From Candidatus Diapherotrites archaeon (GTDB lineage Archaea > Iainarchaeota > Iainarchaeia > Iainarchaeales > 1-14-0-10-31-34): DNA of 56,648 bases. A program made the translations under genes and the position numbers. The stretch lies in NCBI GenBank assembly GCA_040755695.1, contig JBFMAK010000004.1:98112-154759 (forward strand), written 5' to 3'. Shown one piece after another: positions 32,193-39,431 of the stretch (positions within the stretch are counted from its first letter, which is position 1; each line of letters begins with the position of its first letter). A model generated the notes under the pieces. The model ran no database searches. It worked only from the letters and a program-made list of their open reading frames with translations, and was not told the origin of the DNA.

Positions 32193-32370
32193 GTGGATGG
32201 GAGCAATATCAGGAGCAATAATGGGCTTCTTCGTTGGATTCGTACTGCAAGGCCTCGTTAATGCTGCAGGAGTTTCAGCCATCAGCGGAATAGCTTCAGC
32301 TTACATTCTGCCAGTGACTTTTTTGGCAGGTTTTGCGGCAGGAGCAGTAGGACTCTTCGGAGAAAAGTAA
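32182..32370 (+). CDS. 62-aa two-helix membrane protein
   Basis: ATG 32182 with GGGGAGGTGA upstream. Two Gly/Ala-rich membrane helices ('ISGAIMGFFVGFVLQGLV' and 'ILPVTFLAGFAAGAVGLF'). It ends the plus-strand late region, 34 bp from the integrase stop. It could be a second holin-type protein. Confidence 0.55.
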   Translation: MKFRWMGAISGAIMGFFVGFVLQGLVNAAGVSAISGIASAYILPVTFLAGFAAGAVGLFGEK

Positions 32371-32404
32371 CGCAGAAGAATTTGGAGTAGATGGAATTCA
32401 ATTT

Positions 32405-33238
32405 TTAAAGCAATTTCTTTAGCGGGCTGTATTGTTGTAAGTCTTTTGAGAATTCTTTGACTTGCGAGTGCCTGTAATTTTCAATGTAATGCATGGTAGA
32501 GTCAATTTTCTTGTGTCCCATTAATTCTTTTACTTTTGTAGGGTCGCCAAACAAGTCTATGGCCAGGTAAGCGAAAGAGTACCTGAAAGAATGTAAGGTG
32601 TACTGGTATAATTTTCTTTTGATTGCTTTCTGATGCCATGCTTCACTTTCAGCATATGATAAATTGAATTCTGGGTTTCTTGCAGTGATTTCACGGAATT
32701 TTCTTCTCGTCCAGCCTGGAGTCCAGCATTTTTCTGTCTTGTTTTTTTGGGTGCGGCTTGCACTAAAGAAAATGAACCCATCCGCTGCCTTGATCTCCTT
32801 TTCATATAACTGAAGGTAGTTGAGCAATTCAATCCATAGAGCATCATCTACTTTGAATTCTTGTAGGTTTTCTCCTTTTTCTCTGTGAATTATTACTGTT
32901 TGTTTTCCAATGTTTAAGTCTTTTAAGTTTAGTTTGTAAGTTTCTCCTTGCCTGTTACCCCACCAAAGACTCCACAAGCAATAGAATTTGAATCTGTATT
33001 CTTCAGGTTTGAATAGAGAGAAGAATTCTTTGAGTTCTGGGGAGGTGAAGCCTCTTGTGAGTTTACCGTATTTTGCTTTCTTGGAGCGAGGGTATTTTTC
33101 TTTTCTGACTTCGGAGGCTATTTTAGTCCATTCCGTTAAATCGTTTTTGTTGGCGTTCAAGTACAGTGATTGTTTGATTGACTTGGTTTTTTGTGCGTTC
33201 AACGGGAATTCTATTAGGACGTTGAATTTGCTTTTCAA
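32405..33238 (-). CDS. int: Tyrosine recombinase / integrase
   Basis: 277 aa. The catalytic set is present: R96 in 'WWGNRQGE', a Lys in the 'REKGEN' hairpin (K121), 'HSFR' (H216, R219), H242 in 'LMGHKK' and nucleophile Y251 in 'TMHYIEN'. It would insert and excise the provirus at tRNA-Arg. TTG start 33238 comes right after an in-frame stop, with GGTGG upstream. An SSV-type split integrase is excluded, since the att core lies outside this gene and the gene is whole. Confidence 0.92.
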   Translation of the reverse strand: MKSKFNVLIEFPLNAQKTKSIKQSLYLNANKNDLTEWTKIASEVRKEKYPRSKKAKYGKLTRGFTSPELKEFFSLFKPEEYRFKFYCLWSLWWGNRQGETYKLNLKDLNIGKQTVIIHREKGENLQEFKVDDALWIELLNYLQLYEKEIKAADGFIFFSASRTQKNKTEKCWTPGWTRRKFREITARNPEFNLSYAESEAWHQKAIKRKLYQYTLHSFRYSFAYLAIDLFGDPTKVKELMGHKKIDSTMHYIENYRHSQVKEFSKDLQQYSPLKKLL

Positions 33239-33595
33239 TTATTGCCACCAGCTCTCTGATTGAGTTTTCCGTGAAATAAACCTATTAAATGTATTGTTTC
33301 GTTTTTTAACGAAAGAATTAGCCTTGTGCCTCGCTCTCAGAGAGCAGGAGGACTTAACACGCAGGGCTAATGATTGCGTCAAAAAAATTAAGGGGAAAAA
33401 GAATAAATTTGTTTTCTGGAGAGCATATCTCCCTTGAAGTCTTAAAGGCAGTTCAGGGGAGTTGTCCTGTTCGGAAAACATTAAATAATTCATAGCCTAA
33501 ATACTTATATATAACAAAATTTAATTAAACATACGCATACTAAACGAAACATTTATAAATACGTAAGGTATAATCTATATGGAGATCAAAAAATT
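33239..33595. promoter_or_regulatory. Integrase/regulator divergent control region
   Basis: No convincing gene in 357 bp. It contains three small hairpins: TTTCGTT/AACGAAA (33297-33314), GCTCTC/GAGAGC (33333-33345) and GGAGA/TCTCC (33418-33432). A minus-strand TATA-like run (TATATATAAG read leftward) lies at ~33512-33522, and a plus-strand ATTTATAAAT is at 33551-33560. It probably holds both divergent promoters and operators; an attachment-accessory role is possible. Confidence 0.5.
33551..33560 (+). promoter_or_regulatory. TATA box for the divergent small regulator
   Basis: ATTTATAAAT, about 40 nt upstream of ATG 33596, with GGAGATC as ribosome-binding site in the short leader. Confidence 0.55.
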
Positions 33596-33772
33596 ATGAC
33601 AGAAAAAAAAACAACAATGAACGTATACCCTACAGACAAAAAATTATTCAAAGACCTAACCTTCGGATTAATTCACTTAGATGACAGCGAAGCAGACGCA
33701 TTCCACAAGCTCCTGGAAGACTACAACAAACTCAAAAAAGAAAGAAAACCCATTCAATTCAAAAAAGTATAA
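33596..33772 (+). CDS. 58-aa putative ribbon-helix-helix regulator
   Basis: ATG 33596 with GGAG upstream, TAA 33770-33772. 'KKTTMNVYPTDKKLFKDLTF' suggests a strand then helix, and 'DAFHKLLEDYNKLKKER' a second helix, as in small Arc/CopG-like DNA-binding dimers. It is transcribed away from the integrase across a shared control region, the typical position of a lysogeny regulator. The fold is inferred by pattern. Confidence 0.6.
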   Translation: MTEKKTTMNVYPTDKKLFKDLTFGLIHLDDSEADAFHKLLEDYNKLKKERKPIQFKKV

Positions 33773-33871
33773 GGCAGGCCAAAAAAATGAACGAAAACAA
33801 GTTCACGGCAAGCAGTATAGGTCAAAACGCTAATTTTAAAGCCAAAAAGGCTTCCCTGCAAGAAAATGGGT

Positions 33872-33884
33872 ACGGGCCCGGTGG
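33872..33884. repeat. attR within tRNA-Arg 3' end
   Basis: Right copy of the 13-bp core identical to 5744-5756. All but its first base is the functional 3' end of the tRNA, so integration leaves the tRNA intact. Confidence 0.8.
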
Positions 33885-34163
33885 GATTTGAACCCACGAC
33901 CTACAGCTCTCCCCCTTCTTTTCTTTCCAAAAGAAAAGAAGTGGTAAGCTATCCCAAGAAAAGAAAGACAAGTTGCCCAAAAAAGAAAAACAATTAATTA
34001 TTTATCAAAAGTTTTTTCTTTCTTTGGCAAGAATGCAAACCCTTTTTCTTTTGGACAGCCTGCTCCTTTTTCTCTTTGGATAGACTGTAGACCTTTTCAA
34101 GCTTTGCTTGAAATAGGCTTAGGTTAGAAGGCTGTTGCCCTATCCAGGCTAGGCTACGGGCCC
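33873..34163 (-). tRNA. tRNA-Arg(UCU) with 216-nt intron
   Basis: Exon 1 is 34163-34125 (39 nt, acceptor GGGCCCG through CTTCTA) and exon 2 is 33908-33873 (36 nt). Joined they give a complete cloverleaf with anticodon stem ACAGC/GCTGT, loop CUUCUAA, T-arm GTGGG/CCCAC and acceptor GGGCCCG/CGGGCCC, discriminator G and no encoded CCA. The anticodon is UCU. The intron (33909-34124) sits at the usual archaeal 37/38 position; a bulge-helix-bulge can only be drawn with G-U pairs. 216 nt is long for such introns. The 3' end is the viral attachment site. Confidence 0.88.
34018..34098. repeat. Degenerate ~26-nt tandem repeats in the tRNA intron
   Basis: Three units at 34018-34046, 34047-34071 and 34070-34098 share the pattern CTTTGG...(A/C)AG..(C/A)TG...CC(T)n. 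A further similar unit lies upstream of argS at 5684-5711 (CTTTGGATGGCCTGGAGAC against CTTTGGATAGACTGTAGACC in the third unit). Confidence 0.5.
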
Positions 34164-34226
34164 TTCAAATAATAACTTGTGCTTTATTGAATTAAAAAGC
34201 TTTTTGCAATATTCTATTTTTTTGTT

Positions 34227-34628
34227 ATGAAAAAAAAGCAAAAGCAAAAAGAATTGGTTGCAAGGCTTTTGAGGGAGCCTGTGAGAAACATAGAATTTGA
34301 TAATGATTCTATTTTTTGAGAATTCGACGGAAGAAAGATCAAGGACAGGATTGTATTAAAGAGATAACCCCATGTAGGGGAATGGTCAAGGAAGAAAAAC
34401 AGGGTGTTCATTGACAGGGACTTATGCAGGCAGAGGTCAATAAAGGCAATAAGCCTGCATGAGGCAATAGAGAAGTATTTGCATGAAAGATACTGCCTTA
34501 GAGTCCAAGAGGAAGCGCATAAGATTGCAGAGAAGAAGGAAAGGACTTTCCTTAAGGAAAAAGGCGGGAATTGGCGCTCGCATCAATTGATTGTTTACTG
34601 GCTCTGGCACAAGAAAGGAGAAAAATAA
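34227..34628 (+). pseudogene. Conserved-looking gene broken by two in-frame stops
   Basis: One frame from ATG 34227 to TAA 34626-34628 is interrupted by TGA 34317-34319 and TAA 34365-34367. The pieces read as continuous protein: '...NIEFDNDSIF', 'EFDGRKIKDRIVLKR', 'PHVGEWSRKKNRVFIDRDLC', then a His-containing helix 'AISLHEAIEKYL' and a basic end. The last part (from GTG 34404, 74 aa) could still be made. Family unknown; 'IDRD...LHE.IE' resembles small archaeal proteins with a metal-like helix. Confidence 0.55.
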
Positions 34629-34651
34629 AATTTGAATTTAATTCTAATTTT

Positions 34652-35188
34652 CTATTTTTTCACGCAGAAGACTTTGTTGAAGGAGTTCTTTTCCTTGAAT
34701 TTTCCTTCGCTTAAATCCAGCAGCCAGGCAGAAAGCTTAGGGTCATTGAATTCCTTTGACAGGAATTTCAACCTGCATTTCTTGTGGAATACCTTTGTCT
34801 TTGGGCGCTGGTAGAATGAGAGTGCATCAAAAGGAAGTACAAAAATAAATTCGTCAACCTGCTTTGCGTACCTGAGCTTGGATTTCATTTTCCCCTGCGA
34901 AGGCCTTGTGAGGACCTCAAAACCTATGAGCCTGCCTTTCTCTGTCTCAACCAAGAAATCGAATTTGCCCTGAGAAGAAAAATTTTCATTTCGTTTAGAG
35001 CTTATGAGCACGCTCTGTTCAGGCGAAATCCTCTTTAAAAGAAGAGTCCTATTCACGTGCAATTTATTGAGTTCATGAAAGGTGTACAAATGCATTGAAT
35101 TAGTCTTATTGTTGCCATTAATTTTGATTTCCTCAAAAGAAACTATCCTCAACCACCAAATCGCTGTTACATTAAATAATTCAGGCAA
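34652..35188 (-). CDS. PD-(D/E)XK-like nuclease-fold protein
   Basis: 178 aa. 'GKFDFLVETEKGRLIGFEVL' followed by 'KSKLRYAKQVDEFIFVLP' matches the core of restriction-endonuclease-fold proteins: Asp, then E-x-hydrophobic, then a VDEF...VLP strand. The usual Lys of ExK is not evident (E-V-L), so activity is uncertain. The N-terminal half may bind DNA. It lies on the minus strand next to the provirus insertion region. Confidence 0.6.
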   Translation of the reverse strand: MPELFNVTAIWWLRIVSFEEIKINGNNKTNSMHLYTFHELNKLHVNRTLLLKRISPEQSVLISSKRNENFSSQGKFDFLVETEKGRLIGFEVLTRPSQGKMKSKLRYAKQVDEFIFVLPFDALSFYQRPKTKVFHKKCRLKFLSKEFNDPKLSAWLLDLSEGKFKEKNSFNKVFCVKK

Positions 35189-35297
35189 AGAAATATTTAA
35201 GTATTAGGGTTCCTAATTAAATAAGTTTAAAAAGCACGAAAACGTTATAATAATAGCCTTTAAAATAAGCAGAAAAAAGAATTCGGGTGATATAAAA

Positions 35298-36287
35298 ATG
35301 AACAAAGCCTTCCTATGCTATTCTTCGATTGCATTCGCTTTAGCCTTAATTCTGGCTAATGCAGGCGCAGCAAACATTATTGCGCCAACAGAAGTTCCCT
35401 CCTTCACCAACTGGAGTTTTTCAGTTGAATTGAATTCAACTGACTCCTTCACCAAAACAGAAATATACTTGGATGAAGCAGGCATTCCAATCGTGACAGC
35501 ATTCAATAATTCATCCACAATATACAATCCTGCTGGTTCAGTTCTCAAGGCATTTGCCCTGGACAATGACCCTAACAGCAATGCAGGCCTCACATTATAT
35601 GTTTCAGTTATTGGACTCAATGAAGGAGCACACAACCTGAAAATTCTCACTTACAATGGAAGCAATTTAAATGAAGAAAAAAGCCTTGCATTGAACTCAA
35701 TTCAAGTCCTCTCAAAAGAATTTCAGGGGGAAATGGAAAACAAGATTTCAAGCATTAATTCAGAATTAGACAGCAAAAGCAAGGCAATAGATGAACTGAA
35801 AACCACAACAGAAAGCTCCTTGCAGCAGAAAACCCAGGAAATAAACTCCCTGAACAATTCAGTCACAGAGGTTGCCTCAAGCGTTGAGAGCACGAAAACA
35901 GAACTGCAGCAGAAGATTAGCACTGAAACAGCGTCCTTGGAAGAAGACATAAGCAAAATAGAAAGCAAAAACAAGCAGCAGGACACGGCAATAGCAGGAA
36001 AAGAAGACAAGGTTGAATTGCAGGGCAATCCCTTGGTTGGAATGATTGTAATGGGAAAAAGATATGCCTGGATTGCAGGAGTGCTTGTAGTAATAATAAT
36101 TGCATTGTTTGCCTTCATTAAATTCAGCGAAAAAAGAGGCCTGAAAGACGAGCTGAAGATATACGATGAAAGCTTCAAGCCCCCAAAGCCTCCTAAAAGG
36201 CCTTTTGAAGGCAGACTGCAGACAACAGTAGAAGAAGAAAAAGAATTAGACATAAAAGCAGGGGACATTATATTAAAGCCAAGGTAA
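35298..36287 (+). CDS. Surface protein with signal peptide, coiled coil and C-terminal membrane anchor
   Basis: 329 aa. Signal peptide at ~1-25 ('IAFALALILANAGAA'), an exported beta domain at ~26-135, a long coiled coil at ~140-235 (heptads with 'SSINSELDSKSKAIDELK'), a membrane helix at ~253-273 ('AWIAGVLVVIIIALFAFI') and a Pro/Lys-rich cytosolic tail. GGGTGA precedes ATG 35298. It is probably anchored with the coiled coil outside. Family unknown. Confidence 0.75.
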   Translation: MNKAFLCYSSIAFALALILANAGAANIIAPTEVPSFTNWSFSVELNSTDSFTKTEIYLDEAGIPIVTAFNNSSTIYNPAGSVLKAFALDNDPNSNAGLTLYVSVIGLNEGAHNLKILTYNGSNLNEEKSLALNSIQVLSKEFQGEMENKISSINSELDSKSKAIDELKTTTESSLQQKTQEINSLNNSVTEVASSVESTKTELQQKISTETASLEEDISKIESKNKQQDTAIAGKEDKVELQGNPLVGMIVMGKRYAWIAGVLVVIIIALFAFIKFSEKRGLKDELKIYDESFKPPKPPKRPFEGRLQTTVEEEKELDIKAGDIILKPR

Positions 36288-36332
36288 AAAGGAGAAAACA
36301 CTTAAAAATTCTTTCATTCCTTTTTTTTACTT

Positions 36333-36635
36333 ATGGAATTAAAGAAGAGGATTGACGAGGCAAGAAAGAATTGTGTTAAATGCCTTACATACAAGAGGAT
36401 GGGCAGGTTCGACCCTTACAGGGAGACAGTCCTTAAAGCATTGAACGAATTATATGACGGCTATGCAATAGAGTACGCGCAGCTCAGGAGGGCAAAAGGC
36501 TCAGACAAGACCTTTGACCCCGCACTCGAAAAAGCAAAGGAAAGAAGAGACTATTTACTGGACGCAATAAAATCCTGCGACGGCTGCCCAAAAGAAATAG
36601 ACCTAGTCAACAGGATAATGAAAGAATTCAAGTAA
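36333..36635 (+). CDS. Hypothetical helical protein with Cys pairs
   Basis: 100 aa, helical and charged. An N-terminal 'NCVKCLTYKR' and a C-terminal 'SCDGCPKEID' could pair as a zinc site bringing both ends together. ATG 36333 after a T-rich stretch. No family recognised. Confidence 0.65.
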   Translation: MELKKRIDEARKNCVKCLTYKRMGRFDPYRETVLKALNELYDGYAIEYAQLRRAKGSDKTFDPALEKAKERRDYLLDAIKSCDGCPKEIDLVNRIMKEFK

Positions 36636-36734
36636 TTAGGAATTAAATTTATTCAATCCTGATTTTTGTGCATTTTTCAAAATTAATCAAAAGGTTTAAA
36701 AGCAATTCAATTATAATATTTATTTAATATGTTC

Positions 36735-36774
36735 CCCAGTCTTGCTCTAGGGCTTGCCCCTAGGCGACACTGGG
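36735..36774. terminator. Two-tier hairpin between convergent genes
   Basis: CCCAGT (36735-36740) pairs with ACTGGG (36769-36774). Inside, CTAGGG (36747-36752) pairs with CCCTAG (36758-36763). It stands between the 36333-36635 gene and the end of the minus-strand NYN gene. A bidirectional terminator or processing hairpin is plausible; the internal loops are unusual for a simple terminator. Confidence 0.45.
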
Positions 36775-37256
36775 TTAATTCTTATTTTTTAAGCAAATAT
36801 CAGAAATAAAGTCATCCAAACATATTGAAGAATCACAAACTTTTTTCAAGAAATTGGAACTGCTGACTCTAAAATAGGCATTCACCACTTTTTTGCCTAA
36901 TTTTTGAACTCTTTTTATTGTTGGCACGAAATCTCCATCGCCACTTACAATAATTGCAGTATCATAGATGTTTTCATAGGCAAACGAAAGCATGTCAGTA
37001 GCCAGATAACATGAAATCCAGGTATTTTTCTCAACTCTGAGAAAAAGCTTTGCTGCTTCCAATAAACTTTTTCATTATAGCCTCTATCCAAAGAAGCATT
37101 ATAATAATACACGCCGATAAGCAATCCGTCATTTTTAAGAATTTTTATTAGTTTGTTAAAATCTATTTCACTGTCACGCAAATTAAAAGTGTCTATAATG
37201 CTGTGATAGAAATTGCTTCCATCAATAAATATAATTATTCGTTCAGTTTTTTCCAT
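36775..37256 (-). pseudogene. Broken NYN (LabA-like) domain nuclease gene
   Basis: Two overlapping frames make one protein family. From ATG 37256: 'IIIFIDGSNFYHSI' through 'FSELRKIPGFHV'. In another frame: 'YLATDMLSFAYENIYDTAIIVSGDGDFVPTIKRVQKLGKKV'. Together they hold the NYN/PIN acidic residues (FIDGSN, ATDM, SGDGDF). The join lacks the ~25 residues usually between 'PGF.V' and 'KGVD..LATD' and changes frame, so a deletion plus frameshift is likely. Intact relatives are RNA-cleaving or regulatory. Confidence 0.7.
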
Positions 37257-37306
37257 TATAAAAAACCACTCTCTCTCAAAATATCTCAAACAATAAAAAA
37301 ATTCCA

Positions 37307-37564
37307 TTACTCAATTCGAATTTTTGTTCCTATTGCAATGCCTGGAAGGCCCTTTGTAAGGCGGGCTATTACTGCGCCGTTGTCCCCGTGCACTCTGGTT
37401 ACTTTTCCTGCAATTATTTTTCCAGAGGAAGTCTTCCACTTGGCTTTCTTTCCAATCAGAGAAGAAGCCTTTGCCCTTGAGTCAATGCCTTCAACGTAAA
37501 TTATTATCTGGTTCGGCCTTTGAGTCTTCCGGCCTCCCCTGAAATTCTTTATTATTCCGTGCAT
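37307..37564 (-). CDS. rpl35ae: Large ribosomal subunit protein L35Ae
   Basis: 85 aa. 'GIIKNFRGGRKTQRPNQIII' start, 'SLIGKKAKWKTSSGKIIAGK', 'VHGDNGAVIARLTKGLPG' and the final 'GTKIRI' are typical of archaeal/eukaryotic L35Ae (eL33), which binds 23S rRNA. Absent from bacteria, it marks the host as archaeal. ATG 37564. Confidence 0.93.
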   Translation of the reverse strand: MHGIIKNFRGGRKTQRPNQIIIYVEGIDSRAKASSLIGKKAKWKTSSGKIIAGKVTRVHGDNGAVIARLTKGLPGIAIGTKIRIE

Positions 37565-37674
37565 TTTGAATCAACCCAAAAAAATTGCAAAAAAAATTTA
37601 GGCAGAGAAACATTAATAAAATAAACCCATAATTCATTTTATTGGCAGAATTGCAGAATTACGAGGGAAAAAAA

Positions 37675-38346
37675 ATGCTTGTGGCAGGAATAGACGAGGC
37701 AGGCAGAGGGCCCTGCCTTGGCCCAATGGTGCTAGCTGTGGCATGCATAGAAAAGAAATTCGAAGACCAATTAAGGGAGATTGGAGTAAAAGACTCCAAA
37801 CTGCTTACAGCAAAACAGAGAAAGGAATGCCTGAAAAAACTGAAGGCATTAGTAAAGGAATTCAATTCAGTTCACATTGCGCCGGAAGAAATTGACAGGC
37901 TGAGGGACAGGAAGTCATTGAATGAAATAGAGGCAATGAGGATTGGTTTTTTATTGAACAACCTGAAAGAGAAGCCTGAGGTTGTATACGTTGATGCCCC
38001 TGACCTAATAGAAGAAAATTTTGCAAAAAGAATAAAAAAATATATTTCATTTAATTGCATTATAAAAGCAGAGCATAAAGCAGACTTCAATTACCCTATT
38101 GTAGGGGCAGCATCAATCATAGCAAAAGTTGAAAGGGACAAAGAAATAGAGAAACTCGCCAAAATCCACGGAAACATTGGCTCAGGATACAGCCACGACG
38201 AAAAAACAATTTCCTTCCTCAAGAAATGGATGAAAGAAAAAAAAAGCCTTCCAGCATTCTCAAGGAAATCCTGGGACACAAGCAGCAGGATAAGCAGCGA
38301 ATTATTCCAGAAGAAATTGCTTCAATATTGTGAGGCAGTAAAATGA
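37675..38346 (+). CDS. rnhB: Ribonuclease HII
   Basis: Removes RNA from RNA-DNA hybrids in the cytosol. About 223 aa from ATG 37675, with GAGGG upstream; TTG 37642 would add 11 unconserved residues. 'VAGIDEAGRGPCLGPMV' carries the first Asp-Glu pair. 'VKDSKLLTAKQR', 'VYVDAPD' and 'EHKADFNYPIVGAASIIAKV' carry the rest of the active site. Its stop overlaps the next gene's ATG. Confidence 0.94.
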   Translation: MLVAGIDEAGRGPCLGPMVLAVACIEKKFEDQLREIGVKDSKLLTAKQRKECLKKLKALVKEFNSVHIAPEEIDRLRDRKSLNEIEAMRIGFLLNNLKEKPEVVYVDAPDLIEENFAKRIKKYISFNCIIKAEHKADFNYPIVGAASIIAKVERDKEIEKLAKIHGNIGSGYSHDEKTISFLKKWMKEKKSLPAFSRKSWDTSSRISSELFQKKLLQYCEAVK

Positions 38347-38801
38347 ATGAACCGCAAAAAAAAATGATTAAATTGTACTTCGACTTCGAGAAAATGGAGT
38401 CACTGCTGGAAAAAATGGTTGACTCAATGGCAGAAGAAGGAGAGAAAGATGCAGTAATGGGATTCACTATCTCCTTTGATAATAACAATAACCCTTTAAT
38501 ACAGAAATTTGATTCAAGCAGCAAAGAGAAAAGGCCTGAATTAAACCAGTGTCTTTACGAGCCATTATCAACCCTTGATGAAACAGAAAGAGAATTCTTT
38601 ATTACATTAGGATTCAATGCAGCAATCGAGAGCAGGAACCTGAAAATAGACTTGAACGAAAAAAACCTTATTGTGACAGTAATAAGCGAAGAATTAAAGT
38701 ACAGCAAAAAATTCCCCTTCGAAAAACCAGTTGAACCAAAAAGCCTCAAGATGAATTTGAATAACGGAATACTGGAAATGAAAGTAGAAAAAAAGCTATA
38801 A
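38343..38801 (+). CDS. Hsp20/CS-fold protein
   Basis: 152 aa, ATG 38343 in an overlap with rnhB. The C-terminal half is an alpha-crystallin-like beta sandwich: 'NLKIDLNEKNLIVTVISEEL' and the ending 'MNLNNGILEMKVEKKL', as in small heat-shock proteins (F.NGVLEI..). The N-terminal half is acidic and helical. It probably acts as a chaperone or a GvpH-like adaptor. It overlaps the convergent pdaD by 6 nt. Confidence 0.65.
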   Translation: MNEPQKKMIKLYFDFEKMESLLEKMVDSMAEEGEKDAVMGFTISFDNNNNPLIQKFDSSSKEKRPELNQCLYEPLSTLDETEREFFITLGFNAAIESRNLKIDLNEKNLIVTVISEELKYSKKFPFEKPVEPKSLKMNLNNGILEMKVEKKL

Positions 38802-39338
38802 TATGAAAACTGCTGCTGCTATTACTGTAACCCATTTCCCTGACTTGGGTATTACAGCGCTTTGGGTTATGTTCATTGTTCGAACAATTTTTCCGCTGAT
38901 CTTCCACTGCTCTTTCTTTGCGTCGTATTCAGCATTCTCGTCGAATTCAATTCCCAATGTTGAGGCAAGCATTGAGGCAGCAATATCTTCAGCGTAATCG
39001 CCTGCAACCTGGTCTGTCTGGCCGAAGGAGTGGTGTTCAGAAAGATAACCGTAATTGTTCCTGTCCTTGGGGACAGCACAGCCAATGCTTGCAGCAATCA
39101 GCCTTGAAGGCTCATTGGAGCAGTTCTCGCTTAAAACACAGAAAGTAATTGCCCCAGCCTTTAATTCATTCACTCCCTGCGTTCTAGGAATAATCTTGCA
39201 GTTAGGAGACAGGATTGAGGATACCTTCACTAAATTGCATTTCTCTATGCCTGCATTCCTCAAGGCTAACTCGAAAGAAGTCAGTTTTTCTTTATGAATT
39301 CCAACGCCCTTAGTGAAAAAAAGCTTTTTTGGAACCAT
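38796..39338 (-). CDS. pdaD: Pyruvoyl-dependent arginine decarboxylase
   Basis: 180 aa. Makes agmatine from arginine, the first step to archaeal polyamines and agmatidine. The self-cleavage site 'KVSSILSP' (Ser52-Ser53) would generate the pyruvoyl group. 'AAASIGCAVPKDRNNYGYLSEHHSF' style residues and 'AEDIAASMLASTLGI' are typical of PdaD (split here by position: ~82-105 and ~116-130). Start ATG 39338. Strong family match. Confidence 0.93.
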   Translation of the reverse strand: MVPKKLFFTKGVGIHKEKLTSFELALRNAGIEKCNLVKVSSILSPNCKIIPRTQGVNELKAGAITFCVLSENCSNEPSRLIAASIGCAVPKDRNNYGYLSEHHSFGQTDQVAGDYAEDIAASMLASTLGIEFDENAEYDAKKEQWKISGKIVRTMNITQSAVIPKSGKWVTVIAAAVFIL

Positions 39339-39431
39339 CTTTCAATCGATTTTCTCCCACACAAAAAACAAATAAACAAATATTCCGCGATAAAAATAAA
39401 AATGTAATTATCAGGAAAAAAATTGGAAAAA

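Larger units (their letters stand above)
5744..33884. mobile_element. Integrated head-tail (Caudoviricetes-like) provirus
   Basis: The element is bounded by a 13-bp direct repeat (5744-5756 and 33872-33884) equal to the end of tRNA-Arg(UCU). The tyrosine integrase is at 32405-33238, next to the tRNA end. It carries a siphovirus-type set: TerS/TerL, portal, prohead protease/scaffold, major capsid, gp10-like and connector proteins, tail tube, frameshifted tail chaperone, tape measure, hub and fibres. Base composition and a dense array of tiny overlapping genes differ from both flanks. About 28 kb is present. Structural genes look intact, while the ParB/methyltransferase genes are decayed. It has no visible replication enzymes. 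Confidence 0.93.

Noticed and set aside
33239-33493. 84-aa minus-strand frame upstream of the integrase
   Set aside because: No similarity to an integrase N-terminal domain, ends just before the TTG start, and covers three hairpins; more likely control DNA.
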